Assembly (NCBI GenBank): GCA_024280215.1
Contig: JAJRQO010000027.1
Coordinates: 24,104 to 88,103 of the forward strand
DNA from: Candidatus Zixiibacteriota bacterium
GTDB lineage: Bacteria; Zixibacteria; MSB-5A5; GN15; FEB-12
Direction: 5' to 3'
DNA: 64,000 nt
Every line of letters starts with the position of its first letter. Position 1 is the stretch's first letter. The position numbers and the translations under genes are program-made. Under the pieces are notes generated by a model that worked only from the letters and a program-made list of their open reading frames with translations, did no database searches and was not told the origin of the DNA. Shown piece after piece: positions 60,932 to 64,000 of the stretch.

Positions 60932-61540
60932 TTAGAGAACTCTAAAGTCTATCCCAAAGAAAAAGTTATTAGCATTGTCTAATTCTATCTCACCATAAAA
61001 GTCGATATTCTCATTGAGTTCCCATTTGACCCCACCATTAAAACCAATTTCTAAATCTGAATTAGAATTCATTGATTCAAGTCGCACAGATAGTCTCCCA
61101 TACGGTTCAATTATCGAATTATTACTCAACTTCAAAGGGTACGAACCAATATATTGTCCACCCAATGCCCAGGTCGAACTTACTGCTAAATCGTAATACT
61201 CAAAAAAGCCACCTAAAGCCATATCAAATGGACCGTTTTGAAGTGATGAATCGGTTGATATAAAGTTATACTTAAAATCCGCAGCAAACATTATTGTCGC
61301 ATCATTTCCATTTTTGCCATCTATCAGCCCAAGCTTCAAACGACCGTCAGTGTTATCGGACATGCCATAAGTAAATATACCACCAAAAGTTGTATTATCC
61401 CCAGCACCTAAAACTCCCATAAAATTACCATTGCCGATACCGATTGTATTTGCCGTTGACAATGATCCAAACCCGCCTGCTGAAACCACAGACGATAATA
61501 AAATAATTGTTATGGCAATCATGCCGATTGTTTTTTTCAT
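60932..61540 (-). CDS. Predicted outer-membrane beta-barrel protein
   Basis: 202 residues. A signal peptide (MIAITIILLSSVVSAGG), then Gly-rich alternating strands: GNFMGVLGAGDNTTFGGIFT, GRLKLGLIDGKNG, MALGGFFEYYDLAVSSTWAL and a final YGEIELDNANNFFFGIDFRVL region ending in an aromatic strand. This is the look of a small porin-like barrel. It is first in the operon with uppP, the GT9-GmhB fusion and the radical SAM gene. No known family assigned. Confidence 0.6.
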   Translation of the reverse strand: MKKTIGMIAITIILLSSVVSAGGFGSLSTANTIGIGNGNFMGVLGAGDNTTFGGIFTYGMSDNTDGRLKLGLIDGKNGNDATIMFAADFKYNFISTDSSLQNGPFDMALGGFFEYYDLAVSSTWALGGQYIGSYPLKLSNNSIIEPYGRLSVRLESMNSNSDLEIGFNGGVKWELNENIDFYGEIELDNANNFFFGIDFRVL

Positions 61541-61825
61541 ACTAAATTCCTCGTATTGTTAATATATTATATCGTAATATTTTTATGACCTAAAAATCAG
61601 TTAAATAAATTTTAAAATCAACAAAAATAAATATCTCCTACTTAATCTAAGTACTCTGAATAACTCAACAAGTTGCATAAAACTTTTCTATATACTCCTA
61701 ATAACAATAATTGCTCAAACATTTATTAGTTGACAAAAAACCGACATCTTAGTTCTTTTTTAGAATTAGAATAATTACATATACAAATCAGGTAAAATAG
61801 AATAAAAATATTTTGGAGAATCAGC

Positions 61826-63181
61826 ATGTCAGATAACAACCAACCAACATCACGTGGCAATTGGGGAACACGGCTCGGATTCGTATTAGCTGCAACAGGC
61901 TCCGCAATCGGGCTGGGTAATATTTGGAAATTCCCCTATATCACAGGTGAATATGGTGGTGGTGCCTTTGTAATAGTCTACCTCTTTTGTGTTCTCTTAG
62001 TAGGACTGCCACTCATGATTGGCGAACTAATGATTGGTCGTCGCACGCAAAAAAACCCGGTCGGTGCCTTCAAAGCATTGCATCATGAAAAATCACCGTG
62101 GCAAATTACGGGTTGGCTCGGTATCGCATCAGGATTTCTCATTCTTTCCTTCTACTCAGTTGTTGCGGGATGGGCGATTGCATACATCTTCAAAGCGATG
62201 GCTGGATTCTCAGGCACAACCGAAGCGATTCAATCTCAGTTTGGTGCTTTGGTTACATCTCCAAGTGCATCAATAATGTGGCATACAATTTTTATGGGTC
62301 TTACTATCGCAATTGTAATCGGTGGTGTTAAAAATGGAATCGAACGATGGTCGAAAATCCTCATGCCGATGTTGTTTGCTCTTTTGCTCGGACTAATGAT
62401 ATACGGTTTGGCTTTCACCAATGGTGGCATGCAAGCTTTGTCATTTTTGTTCAGCCCTGACTTCTCTAAACTTTCTGCTGAAGGTGTCCTGTCGGCATTA
62501 GGACATGCATTCTTTACTCTCTCGCTTGGCATGGGTGCTATGCTGACCTATGGTTCTTACATGAAACGTGAAACGAACCTTATGAAAGATGCTATCACCG
62601 TTTCATTTTTAGATACGCTCATTGCTCTGATGGCAGGTGTCGCAATTTTCTCGATGGTCTTTCATTACGGTTTAGAAATCGCTTCGGGTCCAGGACTTAT
62701 TTTCAAAACGCTTCCTGTACTGTTTGCTCAAACTGGACGATGGATTTCAGTGCCATTTTTTGTGCTGCTTTCCTTTGCTGCTTTGACATCGTCGATTTCA
62801 CTTCTTGAGGTTGTCGTTTCATATTTTGTAGATGAACGCAAATGGTCTCGTATAAAAGCAACCCTCTTGTTGGGCGGAATGATTTATCTAACAGGGATTT
62901 TATCAGCGATGGCATCATGGAAAGTTATGTTCCGAGGTTCCGACCAAGCATGGCTTGATGTCTTTGACTTTATTACGACAAACTATATGCTTCCAATCGG
63001 CGGACTCATGACTTGTCTGTTTGTTGCGTGGGTCATGGTCGATAAAGAGCGAGCAGAAGAGTTCGGTTCCAAAGGTCTTCTTTATAAAGGCTTGTTGTTT
63101 ATCTTACGATTTGTGGCACCGATAATTTTGATAGCGGTCTTCCTCCATGGCTTACAACTCTTACCATTCATGGAGTATTAA
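61826..63181 (+). CDS. Sodium:neurotransmitter symporter family transporter
   Basis: 451 residues. The NSS/SNF signature: WGTRLGFVLAATGSAIGLGN followed by IWKFPYITGEYGGGAFVIVY in helix 1-2, FTLSLGMGAMLTYGSYM in helix 6 region and FFVLLSFAALTSSISLLEVV in helix 8, where the Ser/Thr of the second sodium site lie. About 11 helices fit the shorter bacterial (MhsT/TnaT-like) subclass. It imports an amino acid or similar with sodium. It starts with GGAG seven bases before the ATG and ends at a strong terminator. Confidence 0.93.
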   Translation: MSDNNQPTSRGNWGTRLGFVLAATGSAIGLGNIWKFPYITGEYGGGAFVIVYLFCVLLVGLPLMIGELMIGRRTQKNPVGAFKALHHEKSPWQITGWLGIASGFLILSFYSVVAGWAIAYIFKAMAGFSGTTEAIQSQFGALVTSPSASIMWHTIFMGLTIAIVIGGVKNGIERWSKILMPMLFALLLGLMIYGLAFTNGGMQALSFLFSPDFSKLSAEGVLSALGHAFFTLSLGMGAMLTYGSYMKRETNLMKDAITVSFLDTLIALMAGVAIFSMVFHYGLEIASGPGLIFKTLPVLFAQTGRWISVPFFVLLSFAALTSSISLLEVVVSYFVDERKWSRIKATLLLGGMIYLTGILSAMASWKVMFRGSDQAWLDVFDFITTNYMLPIGGLMTCLFVAWVMVDKERAEEFGSKGLLYKGLLFILRFVAPIILIAVFLHGLQLLPFMEY

Positions 63182-63224
63182 AACACACACCATCCCCGAC
63201 TTGATCGGGGAACCATATAATTAT

Positions 63225-63252
63225 AGGTAGGTCTCGCTTTTGAGACCTACCT
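63225..63252 (+). terminator. Rho-independent terminator after the symporter gene
   Basis: Perfect 11-base stem AGGTAGGTCTC / GAGACCTACCT with loop GCTTTT, followed by TTTTT. A smaller hairpin CCCCGA / TCGGGG (63194-63210) precedes it. Confidence 0.9.
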
Positions 63253-63265
63253 TTTTTATTTCAAT

Positions 63266-63304
63266 GGCAGAACCACTAAAGAGCCTTCAGGCTCGTTGGG
63301 TTCT
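63266..63304. repeat. Nested palindrome, GGCxGAAC family member
   Basis: AGAACC pairs with GGTTCT and encloses GAGCC / GGCTC with loop TTCA. The words GAACCACTAAAGAG and CCTACA at the edge recall the family at 20619 and 37752. Confidence 0.55.
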
Positions 63305-63672
63305 TACCTACAATACAAACTCCTCCGCACCCCTTCCCTGGCTTGACCAGGGATCCAGCCTTCACACCATGAATAACTAGAATCAACTCCATTTCAAAAT
63401 GGGTTCGTTTCCCACATAAAGGGAACCTAAAAGTAGTAAAAAACTAACTTTTTCAAAGTTAATCAGTTCTACCTTATACGCTTACATCAAAATGGCTTTG
63501 TAAAAAAAATTGGCTTAACCCATTTTGGGTAATATTTTTTTAGTATTTTTGTACATGGAATAATTCTCTTTCTATTTTGAGTTGCTCATAGAAAGAGATG
63601 TGATTTGAATGTAGTGGGAGAGTGTAGGGAATGTGTTACTCAACCCACCGTAAGCGGTGGGGCACTCATGTA

Positions 63673-63933
63673 CTAAGGTTCAACTAATCCTCTATCGATA
63701 TAGCTCTTTAAAGAATCAGTAAGTAAATCAAAACAAGTAATCAGACTATCAATATCTTCAAATTTAGGGTCTTTATGTCTTCCAACATAAAACTCTTTAT
63801 CATTCCAATACAGATACTCAAAAGAAGTCGTATCATACTCAATATCTTTAAATACTCTTATACTAAACCTCCCCCGAATTGACGGACAGCAAGTTAAGAA
63901 GTATATTCCGTAATAGGAGGTGTCCAATGACAC
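63673..63933 (-). pseudogene. Truncated small gene cut by an insertion sequence
   Basis: The minus-strand open frame ends with SFEYLYWNDKEFYVGRHKDP and then DIDSLITCFDLLTDSLKSYI, which looks like the real C-terminus of a small protein. The first 20 or so codons read through the end of the IS and its transposase ribosome site in reverse, so they are not genuine. The true host fragment is likely 63673 to about 63863. The 5' part should lie beyond the IS, outside the window. Function unknown. Confidence 0.5.
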
Positions 63934-64000
63934 GAAGACGTAAATATGACCGTCAATTTAAGATAGAAGCTGTTCGTTTAGTAACAGAGAATGGTCGCAA
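63864..64000 (+). mobile_element. Left end of an IS3-type insertion sequence (cut by window edge)
   Basis: A probable left terminal repeat starts near 63864, with CCTCCCCCGAATTGACGGACA resembling the ends of IS3-family elements, followed by a transposase with a strong ribosome site. The outer boundary is an estimate; the right end is outside the window. Confidence 0.6.
63927..64000 (+). CDS. IS3-family transposase OrfA, N-terminal fragment
   Basis: Start ATG 63927 with AGGAGG seven bases before it. The visible protein, MTRRRKYDRQFKIEAVRLVT then ENGRK, is the beginning of the HTH_Tnp_1 domain that binds IS ends. In IS3 elements the catalytic DDE part is in the following orfB, normally made by a -1 frameshift. 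Both are outside the window. Confidence 0.8.
   Translation, partial: MTRRRKYDRQFKIEAVRLVTENGR

Larger units (their letters stand above)
63182..63672. other. Intergenic region with palindromes, no gene seen
   Basis: 491 bases. Besides the terminator it holds a hairpin related to the GGCGGAACT family, GGCAGAACC...GGGTTCT with inner GAGCC / GGCTC (63266-63304), and a hairpin CCCACCG / CGGTGGG with loop TAAG (63644-63661) just past the small leftward gene. Short AT-rich stretches between them contain no convincing gene. Confidence 0.55.

Noticed and set aside
1..64000. CRISPR array, tRNA, rRNA, riboswitch
   Set aside because: No regularly spaced direct repeats, no tRNA T-loop/acceptor pattern and no known riboswitch core were noticed in the gaps. 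A covariance-model scan would be decisive.

Overview
AT-rich bacterial chromosome from a Gram-negative (diderm) organism. An outer membrane is indicated by an MsbA-type exporter, heptosyltransferases, a GmhB heptose phosphatase domain, lipoproteins and several predicted beta-barrels. The mix (DUF2723 membrane glycosyltransferase, KorABCD, ATP-type PEP carboxykinase, Peptidase-MA/TolB/D15 fusion, AmmeMemoRadiSam enzyme) suggests the FCB group or a related candidate phylum, but I cannot name the lineage. TAA, TGA and TAG all serve as ordinary stops. No tRNA, rRNA or CRISPR array was seen.

Layout. 1-4.0 kb: exporter and glycosyltransferase operon, leftwards, cut by the left edge. 4.1-7.0 kb: lipoprotein, site-2 protease, PHP and metallo-beta-lactamase-fold hydrolases. 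7.1-12.3 kb: rightward prfB-pta-aminotransferase-pckA operon with a recognisable promoter and a perfect Crp/Fnr-type palindrome; prfB carries the classical +1 frameshift. 12.3-19 kb: small regulators and a glycan operon whose DUF2723 gene has one in-frame TAG. 19.4-20.5 kb: lone DUF4268 gene between repeats. 20.8-35.1 kb: a large leftward central-metabolism block (CPDGS-like protein, carbamate kinase, CCA-adding enzyme, sucCD, korDABC, ndk, LarA-like protein, mdh, icd) plus an aldehyde dehydrogenase with a second Crp/Fnr-type palindrome. 36.5-43.2 kb: smg-coaBC-udg-dnaB-radA-tgt. 43.3-45.4 kb: three-gene envelope heme module. 45.6-48.7 kb: purN-purC-purH. 49.4-51.1 kb: alpha/beta hydrolase, a DnaJ C-terminal domain without J domain, and Hsp20. 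51.3-57.5 kb: HEAT-repeat protein, beta-propeller lipoprotein and a protease-propeller-barrel fusion. 57.6-61.5 kb: AmmeMemoRadiSam enzyme, GT9-GmhB fusion, uppP and an outer-membrane protein. 61.8-63.2 kb: sodium-coupled transporter. The right edge enters an IS3-type transposase that appears to have cut a small gene.

Gene logic. KorABCD, SucCD, Mdh and Icd give a ferredoxin-linked 2-oxoglutarate arm of the TCA cycle; Pta and PckA link it to acetyl-phosphate and gluconeogenesis. No citrate synthase, aconitase or fumarase is in the window.

The most distinctive signals are a family of intergenic palindromes, one of which lies inside the tgt coding sequence; a two-hairpin repeat whose two copies show a compensatory base-pair change; a coaBC gene readable only by a -1 shift on an A10 tract; and the porin-like heme protein module.
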